Origin: Cristatella mucedo
Taxonomy: Eukaryota; Bryozoa; Phylactolaemata; Cristatellidae
Length of the DNA: 64,000 nucleotides
Assembly (NCBI GenBank): GCA_009760855.2
Contig: WPIO01000079.1
Coordinates: forward strand, 1,858,238 to 1,922,237
Direction: 5' to 3'
This document shows, piece after piece, positions 20,066 through 32,942 of this stretch. The position numbers and the translations under genes are program-made. The notes under the pieces are model-generated. The model worked only from the letters and a program-made list of their open reading frames with translations. It was not told where the DNA came from and did no database searches. Position 1 is the stretch's first letter, and every line of letters starts with the position of its first letter.

Positions 20066-20449
20066 AGCCTTTCCAATGGGGAATGCTGTGATTTTAGGGA
20101 TGCCTCTCTGATATTCTCTATCTTGTTGTCAACGAAAGTAGAGAAGCAAAGCCAATGAAGCTAGAAATCTTCTTCTAAGCGAACTTAGAAATGCTTGATA
20201 GCAACTATATTAACTGATCCTCAATACTGATGGCCAAGTTTAGGAAAACCTAACCTTGCGAAGAAATAAATTTCTGGCTGCTGAGTAAAGCTGACACCAA
20301 CATATAGATTTGACGTTGAATTTAACTGTTAGGTTAAGGGTATAGTGTCCGGTTTTGTAGCATATAATTAAGAGTGATCTTAAAATAACTTGAGATTGGT
20401 CGATAGAACATTAAACGCAAGAAGTAAGTAGACATTTTAAGTCTGTTAA

Positions 20450-23400
20450 ACATCTTTGTTTCGCCTCCCGGCACTAAGAGCTAATTGTTTTTCTTGTCTG
20501 TTACAGAATTATTTAAAAGAAATTGAGGCTTTTGCAAACATCGCATGCGGAAACTGAAGCAGCTACGACATTTGACAAACTTATCTGCTCGTTGTTTGAG
20601 CCCATTTCGTGAAAAAATGGCGTGCCTATTTAGGCGTAGACGATTGCAGCTTTCCACTGTGCCTGCAAAGCCTGTGTCATTAGCCTTGAAATCGCTGTCC
20701 GTTTTGAACCTGCACGTCAGGTCTGCTGAGTTTCGTTGACTATTCCTAATGTGCAAATACGGTATTATCATGGGTGGCTATTGTCATTTCGCTATCATCG
20801 TCCAAATGCTCCGCTTGATGCTGTCGCTGTCGCGATGCCCTGTGAATTAGGTGAGCCCAAAAGAGAAACTAGGCGTAGCCTCTGTGGTGGTCGGAAGTTC
20901 CGATAGTTCGGTATCAAAGTATTGTCTTTCCTTGCCCTGTGCGGTCTTCTTCAAGAGTGGCCGCGACTCACCCGATGTCAATGGTCATCAAGCCTGCTGT
21001 AAACGTCGTACCCGTCTCCACACTTGTCTTATTAATGCTCGCCCAATTTGCAATTAATCCATAGCATGCTGTAATCTACAAACTTTCCGACCACCACAGA
21101 AGGTCTGTCGAAAGAAACCACCGAAACCATCCCTAAAGGCTTCTTTTTCTTTCTTACCCCTATATCAATGAAAGCTAGTCATAGGGTCAAAATCGTAGCT
21201 CTTTATTCCCTAAGCTTCAAGTTTATTATAAACATTCGAAGCAGACTTTCTAATATCTTCTTTTACGTCCCTCCCACACCAAAGTGTAAACGGTAGCAGA
21301 AATCTAACGACCTTAGATACCAAGTCTACACTTACCACACATTTATCCAATCTTATTTCCACTACGTGTGCAAGAAATTGATGTTTCCTCGTTATGGTTG
21401 ATTTTAAAATAAATTTTTACTATTTAATGAAGCTTACGTACAGACTTTTGTGCACTGAATGAATCTTTTTCTCTTGTAGCTAATGTGCACATTGCCGCTC
21501 AAAATAAGGATCGCATACTAATCTAAATTCAAATTTGAATAGCGACACCTTAAGATCATTGATATCGATGAATACCACGATTGAATATCTTCTCCGCCTC
21601 TCTTCTCAATTCACCTTCCTAAATGTAAACATTGGTAGAATGCTACAACACGACACTTGCTGACATGATTTGCAACTCTTACTAAGTGCAATCTGCGCCC
21701 TCGTCCAGACGGTCTATTGATTACGATAAACATAATACTTTTGAGGTCTACTAAGAACGAGCTTAAGAAAACGTATACACGGTCAGGATTGACTATTTCC
21801 CTCAGGTATAGGAATAGTATTGTAAATCATATTTATAGATCATAGCAAAGGCTTAGTCTAGCTTCTACAAAAATGAGGCTGCATTAAAGATGCTCAATCT
21901 GAAAATGCTTATGTCTACCATCAGCCATCTACGTGACCACTCCCATGTTAGCTCCTTGACAAGTGGTCACCTAGCTGATCCCTTCTCGACCTTTTTTGCT
22001 AGAAAAATGGACATCATAGCGTTCATCCCTAAAGCCACAGTGCCCAATCTGGACTCCTGTTCCTCAATAACCTTTTCATCTACTCCATGCTCTAGTTTAA
22101 TGACTCCATTCTATGAGGTCAAAAAGGATCATACACGACGCGTCATGAAGAGCGAGCACCATACTTTCTGTTCTATTCCGGTCCTCAGCTAGTCCTTATT
22201 TCAACTATACCACTTCCGCGATGCATAGATCTCCTGCTGACGTGCAGAACTATCATAATAATGATGTCCATAGCCTCTGGTTATGTTGTCACACCTTCCA
22301 AAAAGACTTTTGTATGGCTGCTAATTAAAAAAGTAGCACTTGATCACAAAACTTTACCAGCTAAGCTTCCGCTCTCCCTTTTTACCCAATCCTATCGAAG
22401 TCACCTGAACGAGTTGTGGCAGAGTTTTTGGAATCTAATAATGAGACCTCAAACCTAGCAAGTAAGTTCAGTTCTGTATTTAGAGCTAACCACTCCACAG
22501 ACCCAGCATGCATTGGTGAGGGTTTATAGCGACTTTCTCACGAATTCATTAGATCCTATCTCAGTACTAAGTAGGCAAAGGTCATCCAAAGAGCCACTCA
22601 AGTACGGGTTACCTCAGGTCTCTGTTCTTGGCCCTTCTTTTCACAGATCATACTCTCTCTTCCTCTTTCTCTCTCTCTCTCTCACTCTCGCCAATGTGGT
22701 AGGTAACAACAATCTAGGCTTTCAGTTTTATGCAGATAACACTAAGTTGTAATTTTGCTTTGATTCTTCTCACCCCTTACAACATCAAATTTTTAATGCA
22801 CATGTGCAGCAATTGATTCTAATATCTGAGCTTGGATGGCAGCTACATTTATAAAATTAAATGCCGACGAAATCAACTTGCTAGCATTCGTAAAACAAGT
22901 GTGACCCAGAACTGGAAAGAGTATTCCTGCAAATTGGTTATATTGGCTTATATCTGATTGAATATTCACGTAATGTTATTCTCCTGTTGCAAAGATATCT
23001 GCCACTAAATGGACATATCAGCTCCACATTCAATCGTGCCTACTTTCAGCTGTATAAAGAGCTAAAATTCAACCTTGATTAGACAGTGATACTACATCCT
23101 AATTGGTCTAGACATTTTTGACATCACGTTTCAGCTAATATAACTCACGGCTTGATTATCGACCTGCTCGTCAATCGGACACTCACAGTCGGTGCAGAAT
23201 TCTGCAGCTAGGCTTGTCTGTAATGAGCGTCTTCGTTTCTACACCACACACCAATTATCACCGACCTGCATTATAAGCCATAAAAACAGCGTATCGACTC
23301 CAAAATTCTGTCACTTCTCAGTCTATTTATTCTCTTGCTGCAGCCTACCTCTAGTTATTACTCCACCACCACACTAGGCATCATATAACCTTATGTTCAG

Positions 23401-23780
23401 ACTTAAAACTTTCAGTTATACTTCGTGTGTACCGAAAAACTTTTGGAGACCTGTGCCTTCGGTTCTATTGCTCCCAAAGCCTGGAACTCACCCCGACTGA
23501 GGTCACGGCATTCTCTCAATGTCTACAGTTACAAATTAGCTATGAACACACTTTGTGATTTTATTTTATTTGTGTTCTTATTTGAGCTGAAATCACGCTT
23601 GCTGCTGCTAATAATGGCTACATTTTGGCAATGTGTGTGCACATCACATCTAAACATTTTTAGCATAATGAAATTGCGAATGTTACCACTAATCATTTGG
23701 ACATGCTATCTATGCAGCATCTGTAAAGTGCTCAGACAGATATTCTTTTTTCAGAGGGTTTTATACAATTTTTTTGTATT
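20450..23780 (+). mobile_element. Old, nearly full-length LINE family 1 copy
   Basis: Collinear with 8250-12290 from the 5' segment (GTTACAGAATTATTTAAAAG at about 20502) through endonuclease remnants, the linker (PKMLM/LKMLMSTISHL at 21890) and the RT to a diverged 3' end near 23775. In the RT the catalytic site reads FYADNTKL, the second aspartate being replaced. Stops and indels are frequent, so it is much older than the copy at 8250. It marks the 5' extent of the family. Confidence 0.8.
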
Positions 23781-24159
23781 CTTACCACTAAGTCTACGGA
23801 AGATCATATTTACGGCTGTCATGCTCCGAAATCCCAGAAATCAGCAAAACTAACTTTACGACTCGTCACTTTCGTGGTTTGGATTATTTAAAAACAAGTA
23901 AATAGCTCAATAACGCAGCGTAGCATTAGCTGTTTTGAGTGGCATTGTATGTTTTGTAGTTCTGAGCTCCGTAGTTGTTAATCCTTGATACTAACAAGAG
24001 TGAGTGCTTTTCTGCTAATCTTTGTAAAGTGCCGAGAAAGAGGTGAACCTGTTACAAGTGTGAAAACAAGTGAATTTATATTACTATCATAAGAATGCTA
24101 AATCTACAATTTTTAAGTGTACGAATCTAAGATGCATTTATTATTCGAATTACTGGTTC

Positions 24160-24295
24160 TTTACTACTCAAGGTCGTGGATTCGATTAATGCAGCAGGCG
24201 ATCTTTTGTTGCCACCCCGAAGCGATTGGAGGTGAGAGCCGTTAAGGCTTTTCTGCTTCTATATAAATAAGACTGGTTAATAAGCTAACCTTAAT
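24160..24295 (+). mobile_element. tRNA-derived SINE1 copy, head truncated
   Basis: Begins near the B box (AAGGTCGTGGATTCGATTAA) and continues GAGAGCCGTTAAGGCTTTTC, TGCTTCTATATAAATAAGAC and TTAATAAGCTAACC. Confidence 0.7.
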
Positions 24296-24564
24296 GGCAA
24301 TAAGCAAGCTAGGTAGAGCTCTCAATTAAAGGCAATTGCCACTTTAATTCTTGGATTTTTGGCCTAATCCTATGTCTATCGATAATGAGAATGGTCATCC
24401 AAATTCGAAGTTTAATTAATAAATTAAAAAATTCTGAACAGTTCACACCAAGGACATGCTACAAAGAATAAACATTTTTATCATTTATTTTGACCGAATG
24501 CATGAATTTACTCCCGGTAATGTAACTTCCACTAGGGGCATATTCTAAGCCAGGGCTAAAATCC

Positions 24565-24705
24565 TTCTTTGGTCCAGTGGTTAAAGTGCTCGTCCACACC
24601 AAGTTCTTGCTGAGGTCGAGGGCTCAAGCCCTGAGGCTTAGGTAAAACGTCTCAATATAAATTAAGTTCTCTGGGAGTGTTACTCAAATGAGTTATATTT
24701 TTATT
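24565..24705 (+). mobile_element. SINE2 copy
   Basis: TTTGGTCCAGTGGTTAAAGT (A box) and GGGCTCAAGCCC (B-box region), then GGTAAAACGTCTCAATATAA, ATTAAGTTCTCTGGGAG and a T-rich end. Same layout as 19040-19190. Confidence 0.75.
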
Positions 24706-25052
24706 CTTTTATTTTTTGGGTTCACCCAACTGATTGATTGCATATCAGTTATCGTCGTAACAATAGTTGTGATGGGAATCAATTGTTCATTTCGTGAAGA
24801 CTACATAACAGCTCCCACTGTTTCCTTAGTGGCGGTAAACATTATTCGATCAGCAGGACAAATTTGACTGCTATACTCTACCATAAGTTTAATTTAAAGG
24901 ACAAAACATTTAATTAAAAAATGCTTAGAAAGGCCAGATTGCGTTTTGGTTAATATCTGTTTGCCATTAAACCTATTATATTTCTTTAAGCAGATGAGTC
25001 TTAAAAAAAGTTTTGCTGAGTAACTTGATAAAATTGTAAATTATATTAGCTC

Positions 25053-25088
<36 letters not shown>

Positions 25089-25879
25089 AATAGGATTTAT
25101 GAATATGAGCCATGAGGAAAAACGAGCTGGCCGATGTGCTTGAATACGGCGCATAAGCAAAACTTTAGTGAATCAAAGTTGAATGTTAAAATCATCCGGT
25201 TTAACGTAATGGATATTCGTATGTGAAGCTCAAATCAATTCGTATACGAAGGCTGCAGTGAATTCTTTCCTTCAATGCAGTGCGGATTGAAACCGGACCT
25301 TCAAATAAAGGAGCTAAAGTGAATCTATTTTTCCTATAGTTTTGGTAGGCATATGGGATTATTTTCTGCATCACGGTTAGGCTATTTGCTTCGCTAATTA
25401 ATGTTAGAGGTGAAATTCCATTTTGACTGCCGAAGATTGTCAGCTTTCAGAGCGGTTCCATAGAATAAAGTACGTGAAAGAGAATAGTGCCGCTTGGATC
25501 ACCCACCGAGAGCGAACAAAAGCATGCCGATGGAACGAACTGTCATTAGGTGCCCAGCTGCTTCAAGGAACCAAAGTTCAGCCGGCCCACGATTGCTCTC
25601 AATGCTCGCTGGATGGAGTGCTTAAACGTAGGCACGGTTGGGGACGAAAGGCCGGTATGCTGGCCTGCTTGGGAGGTTTCTTGAGGGTCACCGACTTGGG
25701 GTGGTGTTAAATCAGCACACACCATATACTGCATGAGGCCTACAAGCCACCATGACGAATTTTTATTCCCAGCGAATCCACTTAAAGCAAGCCACGCCTG
25801 CACGTTGCATGTCATCTCACTCAATTTCATCGAAACAAGCACAAGTTATACGCGTAGCAAAGACCAGAATTACGGAGTG
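24706..25879. other. No recognised gene; (AT)n at 25058-25085
   Basis: Open frames at 25423-25842 on both strands could be the 3' flank or LTR of the neighbouring gypsy element, but I see no direct repeat to prove an LTR. Confidence 0.35.
25058..25085. repeat. (AT)n microsatellite
   Basis: Fourteen TA repeats. Confidence 0.9.
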
Positions 25880-25883
25880 CAAA

Positions 25884-26160
25884 TCAGATGCCTACTCGGC
25901 GACTGCACAAGCAGTAAGGCCGCTTCGAGATCCGACCACTTCTTATGATTGCACTGTTCGAAGACGAATAAGCCGGTGAAGAGTTGAAGGCTTGTGGCTC
26001 GGCGGGACTAGCTGGCAATACAAAAGGAAGATTACTAGTATCAATGGCAACGTCAGAAACAGCTCTAATGTCCGTCTGCACGCCTGTCTAATTCTATTTG
26101 ATAGAGTTGATAGGACTCGATCGCCTGTAGTGAGTGACAAGGAGATCAACGGACCGTGAA
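25884..26160 (-). pseudogene. Gypsy integrase C-terminal tail
   Basis: Minus-strand frame ending RSGRISKRPYCL: an R-S-G-R-x-x-K-P-type motif followed by a stop is the usual end of gypsy pol. Upstream is a Ser/Pro/Ala-rich linker typical of that tail. Confidence 0.5.
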
Positions 26161-26559
26161 AATTTACGAGCCGAGCTGCTGATCATTGCATGCTGCCCAG
26201 GGCTGGAAGATTGAGAAGTTGAGCCTTTAGCAGTCTGGTTGATGGCCATTTTATTTCGTCTGATTATTCGTTCGTTTGCTAATCTCAGCCGTTAAGATCT
26301 TGGTGAGTTTTGGTGGCTAGAGAGTTCAGCTGGAATCAATTTCTTGCCCGCACGGACGCCTATGTTTTCACCAGGAATTAACGAAGGAATGAATTGTCTG
26401 CCCTAAGTCGTGGCGGCCATTTTGGAGAGCAGCAAGGAGTTGAAGAGCCACCGATGCTGCTGCCAAGCATAGCTTTAATGCTTACTCACTAAGAGGCAAT
26501 AGGGCCCTCAAAACAGCAACCCAGCAGAAAAGTGGCTGGTGCAAGAATTTATTCCTCAA

Positions 26560-27090
26560 TGAGCACGCGATTCCTTATTTTGGGCAGGACTTCACTCAAG
26601 GATTTTCCTTTGCTGCAAATTTTAATCACAGTACCCTTTGAGGTCCGGATGAATGGTTCCTCCAGTGCATTGCTTTGAGGATTACACGGGCTAGAGGTGG
26701 TAATCCGAACACCCAAACGGGCCGCAAAGTTTTGAAGCTCGGTACATATGAACTGCGGCCATTATCACTCAGTAGTTCCTCCGGGATGCCAAAGTTTGAG
26801 AAAAATGAATCAAAGATTTCTCGACATCCTCAGTAAGTAATGTCAGGTCTATCTACTGTGACCCATGATCTACACTAATCGACAGTCAGCTTTAAATTAC
26901 TTCCGTCGAAGGAAACCGAGTCAACTGCTACCTTCTGTTGCGGGTATTTTGGCACAGCATGTACCATTGAGGTCACAAGTGGGTTAGCGTTTCGGTTCTC
27001 TTGACATTTAATGCAAGCTGCCACCAACTTCTTGATGTCTTTAGCTTTTTCAGGCCAGGAGACCAAAGTTTTGGAAAACTTGATAGTTAT
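26560..27090 (-). pseudogene. Gypsy integrase remnant
   Basis: WPEKAKDIKKLVAACIKCQ carries the C-x-x-C half of the H2C2 zinc finger. YPQQKVAVDSVSFDG holds the first catalytic aspartate. FFSNFGIPEELLSDNG holds the second. NPQSNAMEEPF holds the glutamate, so D, D and E can all be found, but in different frames separated by stops (for example at 26880). It would not be functional. Confidence 0.75.
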
Positions 27091-27429
27091 TAAAATACCG
27101 AACGAAAAAGCTTATATGAAGGAGCTGCACAGCCTGCTTGCGAAATGACTCAGGATGACCGACTCTTTACCTTTGAAGGTCAGAGCAATATTGCTTCTCA
27201 AATCGTGCTCTGATTAACAGTAAGGCATCAAATGAGCAGGTACATGTCTGTGTATGGCCACCCTGTCGCTATTAGTTCTTGAATAGTCATGATGACTCGT
27301 CCGCAGGCTTCACGTTGATCGAATACCAGTAGAGTCTGGTAAATACCGTATGCAATGTGTTCCTCGTCAAGTCTTGGTCTATGTACCGAAGCTTGGATGG
27401 AGCAATTTTAAGAGCATCGGCCATGTTAA

Positions 27430-27875
27430 ATTACTTCCCAGGCTGATGGACTAGATGGAAGTAATAGTTCAGGCACTGAAGTCTCATGCGCTCCAATCAA
27501 TCGAGGTGAACTTTCAACGATAGCCTTTTTAAAGATGTCAAGAAGCGGTTTGCTCACTTTCCACCACCAGTCTCTGCCAAATAACATATTGGTGAAAAAT
27601 TTCAAGACCAAGCTGGATAACCGTCATATCGTTTGATATTTGAGCATATTGCTGCTGAAAGTAAGTCAATGTTCGGAACCCATAGACAACGAGCCTCTAG
27701 TTTTGCATAATAATGAAGCCCTTAGGCCATGTCGAGAAGCATCTACCTGGAGCATAATGGACAGCTACGTTTTTTAAGGCCAGCAGAGGAGCATTTTTCA
27801 CAAGGCTTTTTGCATCGTCAAAGGCTTTAGCATGTTTGGCATTCCAGCACCACAGCATCTGTGTCTGCTTTAAGT
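27430..27875 (-). pseudogene. Gypsy RNase H remnant
   Basis: WCWNAKHAKAFDDAKSLVKN and APLLAL match the segment joining RT to RNase H. LEIFHQYVIWQRLVVES and KPLLDIFKKAIVESSPRL correspond to the FHxY and HKPLxxIFKK blocks. Frames shift between them. Confidence 0.65.
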
Positions 27876-27879
27876 GTTG

Positions 27880-28142
27880 TCAAGGTATAGAGAATTAAAC
27901 TAACTTATGGAAAAACTTGGCAAGGTAATCAGCCATCCCTACTATCCACAAAACATCAACCTGTAATGAAGGCACGGCAACCTCCAATCGCTTCTTTCTT
28001 CGAGGGGCCTGACTTTGTTCCTCCAGGACGGTGAGGCATAGCCAAGGTAAGGAATCTCAGTTTGGTCAAACTTATACTTCTCTGTATTATGGCGCAGGTT
28101 AATCTTGGTCATCTCTCTAGAAACTGCCTCAGTAGCATGCAA
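27880..28142 (-). pseudogene. Gypsy reverse transcriptase, C-terminal part
   Basis: REMTKINLRHNTEKYKFDQ and TEIPYLGY match the RT thumb region. VDVLWIVGMADYLAKFFHKL follows after a frameshift and matches the conserved F-L-G-M-x-x-Y-L-x-K-F block. The catalytic YxDD part is beyond the truncation. Confidence 0.72.
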
Positions 28143-28145
28143 TGT

Positions 28146-28362
28146 TCCTCAATATTGGAACCGCTGACCCTATTTGCCTATTAACCATATTTGCATGCTA
28201 ACTTTGTGAACGTCACGCCCTAACCATGTTGTGCTTGTTGTCATTGAGCATGCTACCACTAAGCATTCGATTGTGCTTCCTTTGCATCAAATTCAGAGAG
28301 CCTAGAAAAAGATTTATTTCTCTGGGGACACTATATCGAATGTATTATTATTAATATTATAT
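28146..28362 (+). mobile_element. LINE family 1 3' fragment
   Basis: ACCATATTTGCATGCTAACT, CATCAAATTCAGAGAGCCTA, hairpin remnants and a TATTATTATTAATATTAT tail. It forms the right edge of the gypsy remnant. Confidence 0.75.
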
Positions 28363-28469
28363 CCACAAAATGAATTGAACTAGTTCTGCGAAGATCTTCG
28401 TGGAGTGAAGCATGACCGAGTGGCGAGTGCTAAAATATAAACCCCACAAATGGTGCAGCAATCGTTGTT

Positions 28470-29400
28470 AAATCTTATAAAATCTTGTGCAGCCTTTTTT
28501 GCTGATACCCGAAAATTTATGGCAGAGAAATTTCTTAAATTTAATGATGATAAGAACAGCTTACTAATTATGGGCTAGCCAAGTGTAAGTTAGAAACCCG
28601 AGAACTGAGCGCTTAAATAGACTCTGCCATCATCACTCCTGTTGAATTTGCAGTTAATAAACATTTCCCATTCTAAAGTGGCCATATTTTAGACGACTTA
28701 CGCAGGTCCGAAGTCAAGCCTGCTTAGTTTCAGTCACATGACATTTCTAAAATTGGGGCTTGCTTAGACAGGGATACTAAATTTAAATTGATCCATGCAT
28801 TTGTGACATCCCGTCTTAACATCTTTTAAACACTGCTTGCTGGTCTATTGGCCTGCTCATTCAGGGTCTTACAGCTGATGCCAAACTTTGCAACTACTCT
28901 TGTCTCTTTTGAGTGTTGCAGTTGCCACATCACTCCTTGCAGTGCTGCACTACCTCCTAGTCCAGCAGTGCATTGACTTCAAGGTTCTGTCATTAACTTT
29001 CAGGTCCCTTTGCTCTGTGGATCCAGCTTACTTATCAGATCTAGTCCCCCACCATTCTAGGTGTCGTACCACCTGCTTCACTGAATCATATAGTTTAGCT
29101 ACACCTAGTACGAACCTCAAATCCTTTGAAGACCGTACAATTAATTTGTGGGCTGGAAAAGTCTGGAGCTCACTCCCGACTGGCAAAACAACATCTACAG
29201 ACCTGAAGACGTGCAAGCCGAGGCTAAAATTGCCTCTATTTAGCACAGCATTTAGTGGGTATAAGCGATTCATTCTTCGTGAGTTTATGCGTGCTGACGC
29301 TGCATGATCCCACCAGCCATATCTGCACGCCGACCCTGTGCATGTCACCTTTAAACATCGTATGCTTGTTGCCAGCAACGCATGGTCCTTGATAATATCT
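28470..29400 (+). mobile_element. Degenerate LINE family 1 RT C-terminal copy
   Basis: Broken plus-strand frames: MAEKFLKFNDD, FVTSRLN, then 28888-29307 with VQQCIDFKVLSLTFRSL, DPAYLSDLVPHHSRCRTTC and a late LFSTAFSG. Many stops precede it. The 3' UTR is cut at about 29400 without tail. Confidence 0.8.
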
Positions 29401-31044
29401 AACTCTCTGTGATTAGTCAGGTCTAATGGATCTAGCAATTTTGTCGTTACAGTTAATTTCAGGATCTATTTTCCATCTTTCTACAGCACGGGTAACTCAT
29501 ATTTGACCTCATAATGACATAAGCGTGCCACCAGAGGCGCAGAGTTTGACCTCCGTCTGCCCTGGGAGCACATTTGCCAAACAAGCAGTAATACGCAGCC
29601 CGAGATTCCACTTGGCGAGTGGCCCCAGTATCCTAACGCACTTTGAAGTCATGGCCAATAACATTTAGAATTACATCCTAAGTCGAGGCTTCGTCTGTAG
29701 CTCTCGTATAACCTAGTGAGAAGACATTAAATTCCAGACTCATCAGATAGTACCTAGGCATTAGCGATATTATTCGTTGAGTGAAGCGCCCGTTGGTCGG
29801 AAATCAGCAGCGGAGCAGTTCCGCACTCCACAAACTGCTTAACTTTTACAGAAGGCTGGGCAGTTCATGGGTGCGTGCATTGTACCGCAATATTTGAATG
29901 AGCGTCGCTCCGCTTGGCAGCAACTTGTCACGCCATTCAGCACAGCACACGGTCCGTTGGAGGACGATCGTTCTCGACGAGTGGCAAAATATGGCAGTCA
30001 ACTCGTACGGCTAAGTAAGTGAGTCGTTCCCTCTTAAGACCGACAAATGCTCGCCTCGTGAACGAGAGTAAGCTAACCGGTCTCAGACGGCAGTTTTTCT
30101 TTCCCTTACAGTGTCGGAAAGAATTTCGACAACTGTCTCGTCGTGCAGAACTGTAGGCCTCTCTCCAGTGCGACAGCTGCACGAATCACTGATATGTAGT
30201 AATGCAGCGTAATATGAGTCACATAATTTTGACTCGTGCGGTTTTGGGTGGCTGAAGATTATTAAACGTTCGAATGACTCTTTTATTTAATGAATAAAAG
30301 TCCATTAAATCTCGACAGCTCTCTTTCCAAATTATCTTTATCTTTAGAAGACACATCCCAGAGCAATTTATTAAATATTCAAATACATCTCGAGCCATAG
30401 TAAGGAGTAGGGTTGCCACTTTGGTCCATATATACCAGACCGTTCGGAAGCCATCGCACCAACCTCAAAGTGGTCTTACCCAAATTCATCGACTCCGATG
30501 ATGTAATAGGCTTAACGGATGATTCCTGCGGTGGGCTCATCCACTCCGCCAACAGGATTACAGCAACAGAGTTTATCCAGCCTCTAACATCATGTCAAGT
30601 AACCACACAGTATAGACTCAACACGGGATAGCCGGTAAGCGGCATAGAAGCCGTGTGATCAATATTTATTTACGACGAGTCCGCGCTTACCGTTAGCGGC
30701 TACGGCGTGGCTATGCGTGAGTTTGCGTCACTACAGGTGGCAGACTCACTTGTGCAGAGGGAGCGACCTGCCTTATTGAGCTTGAGCGTCCAAAACTGTT
30801 CCCAGTGGTTTTTGGAAGGGTTCCCAAGTTTTCCCAAGGATTGGGACAAGGGGATGTTTGGGATTGCAAGTGTATAGGTATAGAAAGCCATGAGCACCCA
30901 CTTCATTCCGCGTCCCCTGTAGTCACGTCGCTTCTAGCATCCTCGCAGCCTGCGGCACAGTCGGTTCAGACCTAGACTACGCGTTTGTGGGTCTTCAAAC
31001 ATTGTACGGGTGGGTTTGAGAAGGAACCATGTAGACCTCTAGTC
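29401..31044. other. No recognised gene
   Basis: Short open frames on both strands (for example 29937-30182 and 30700-30906 minus, 30413-30631 plus) without known domains. Confidence 0.4.
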
Positions 31045-31195
31045 ACTAATAAAAGAAATTTTTTGTATAGCGTCCCAAGAGAACTTAATCTCTATTCAGG
31101 CGCTTCACATATGCCTCCGGGCTCGAGCCCACGACCTCAGCCAGACCTTGGTCGGGGTCGAGCACCTTAGCCGCTGGACCAAACCAGCTCAGCAA
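31045..31195 (-). mobile_element. SINE2 copy
   Basis: Minus strand: TTTGGTCCAGCGGCTAAGGT (A box), GGTCGTGGGCTCGAGCCCG (B box), then CATATGTGAAGCGCCTGAAT, AGAGATTAAGTTCTCTTGGG and ACGCTATACAAA. The cleanest copy of the group and the best illustration of the LINE-like hairpin. Confidence 0.85.
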
Positions 31196-31683
31196 GAACA
31201 ATAGACTATGCAGCTGCCACGAGAGCTTAGAATCATTGTTCAGAAATATGCTATAGAAACAAGATGCTATGCAAAATGAATGAATAAATTAGAAAATGTA
31301 CCAATAGAACACAAGCAAATGACCAGCCTGCTTAGCTTTGCTGTAAAGCAAAGCTTATAACTTCCGGTGATAGCTAATTGAAAGAGACAAACCAATAACA
31401 TATCAACATGCAGCAGGAGAGTCGGGGTTAGCACGAGACGTTATCGATTGGTATTTATGGTAATTGTTAATTCTGTAACTAAATTTTTTGGAGCAGTTTT
31501 TGATGCTCTAACTGAGTAACCTTTGTGAAAAGCTGAGTTGATAATTAATGAGTGGCTGCTCTATCTGAATGCGATCAAACCGTGTTTCTTCAACTCCTTA
31601 AGTATTTTAATGCTGCTAAGGAAAACTTTGGGACTTGTTCGAAGATTTGTAGCAAACATAATTAGTATGATGAATCTTATTAC

Positions 31684-31684
<1 letters not shown>

Positions 31685-31720
<36 letters not shown>

Positions 31721-31736
31721 ATATATATATATATAT
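31685..31736. repeat. (AT)n microsatellite with a TG interruption
   Basis: AT runs flank GTGTGTGTAT. Confidence 0.9.
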
Positions 31737-32903
31737 TAATAAAAATGCCGCAAGCCACTGAAGTATACTTTTATTTACTTTTAGATCAGCAGGTGTTTAA
31801 CAGACCGTGAACGGACGTTCCGAAATGTTCCGAAAAGTTCCGAAATTAATGTAAGTTGCGACCGGTTGCAGTTGTCACATTTTTTCGAATCTTATACATT
31901 TTTTAGTAAAAGAAAGAATTCAATTATCAGCTTGCTAACACAAAGCACGGGTCGGTTATAAAATAAGAATAATTGGCTATTCGTGTGTGGCTTAGTGAAA
32001 TAAATCTGTCTTCGTGTGCTTTAATAACTCACTGTACTTGAGATGTTTATGCAGAGAAAAGTAGCTACCAGCGTGTGCTTGCATCTGAGTAGGCTGTCAA
32101 ATTGGAACGGGATGCTGCATCGTAAGAGGGAGCATAACTGGGACACTGGGGATACTTTGCATGTTCGTGCCTTTTGGCGACCTTTCAGTGAATGCCCGCC
32201 AGAGGTTCCTGAGGTCCTCTGCCGTAAGGGAAGTGCGCAACTTAATTTTTTTGGCCGTACTTGCAGAAAAACTCACCATTAGGCTCCCTTTGAATTCGGC
32301 GATAATACAAAATTATGAGACATCAGAGTAAGAGACTGGAGAGCTGCAACACTGCTAGAGTGAGGTAAATTATCGAAACTAGGATTACATAATAATTTTG
32401 TAAATCTTTCTTTTGGAATGCACGAGGTGAAATCTTTGATTTGTCAACCAAAGCAGTGGCCAGGATAAGTTGATTAGCTGTCATACAGTCGCTGGATGCC
32501 AAATATAGATTACTAACGCCTGCTCTTTGCTACTCTTACAAGCATTTTTACATTCATCTCAGTAAAACCACTCCGCGTACCTGGTTTTGCGCTGGCAATA
32601 TGTAAGTTGAGCTGACTAAATTGAAGGAGCCTCTTCGTAAGCCCTGGATCAGCGACGCGAGCCGCGTCCATTAAGTGTACTGTAGTTGACAGATTTTATT
32701 CTTCCCAAAATAAGCAGAAAGTAGTATTGCAATACCATTCTTTCGCTAAATAAAAATACTATCATTAGTGCCGAGATGCGATTTTTAAGTGGTTTACGAA
32801 CATAAATTAAGACGCTGCAAAGAATTTGCTCAAGCGTTAGATAGGTTCTGAACTGTAGCGAACTTTCATGTGGAGTAAAAATCTGTATCTGAACTGAGTA
32901 ATA

Positions 32904-32942
32904 TTTAGGATGTGTACATTCGCAAAATGTACACATCCTAAA
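32904..32942. repeat. Perfect 17-bp stem hairpin
   Basis: TTTAGGATGTGTACATT is followed by a 5-base loop (CGCAA) and its exact reverse complement. Short AACTAAAG-type direct repeats follow to about 32980. Confidence 0.93.

Larger units (their letters stand above)
25880..28145 (-). mobile_element. Ty3/gypsy retrotransposon pol remnant
   Basis: Domains in order on the minus strand: end of RT, RNase H, integrase, post-integrase tail. This order (integrase last) defines Ty3/gypsy rather than Ty1/copia. Frames are broken throughout. The 5' side (gag, protease, RT fingers and palm) is missing, cut at about 28145 where a LINE 3' fragment begins. No LTR was recognised. Confidence 0.8.
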
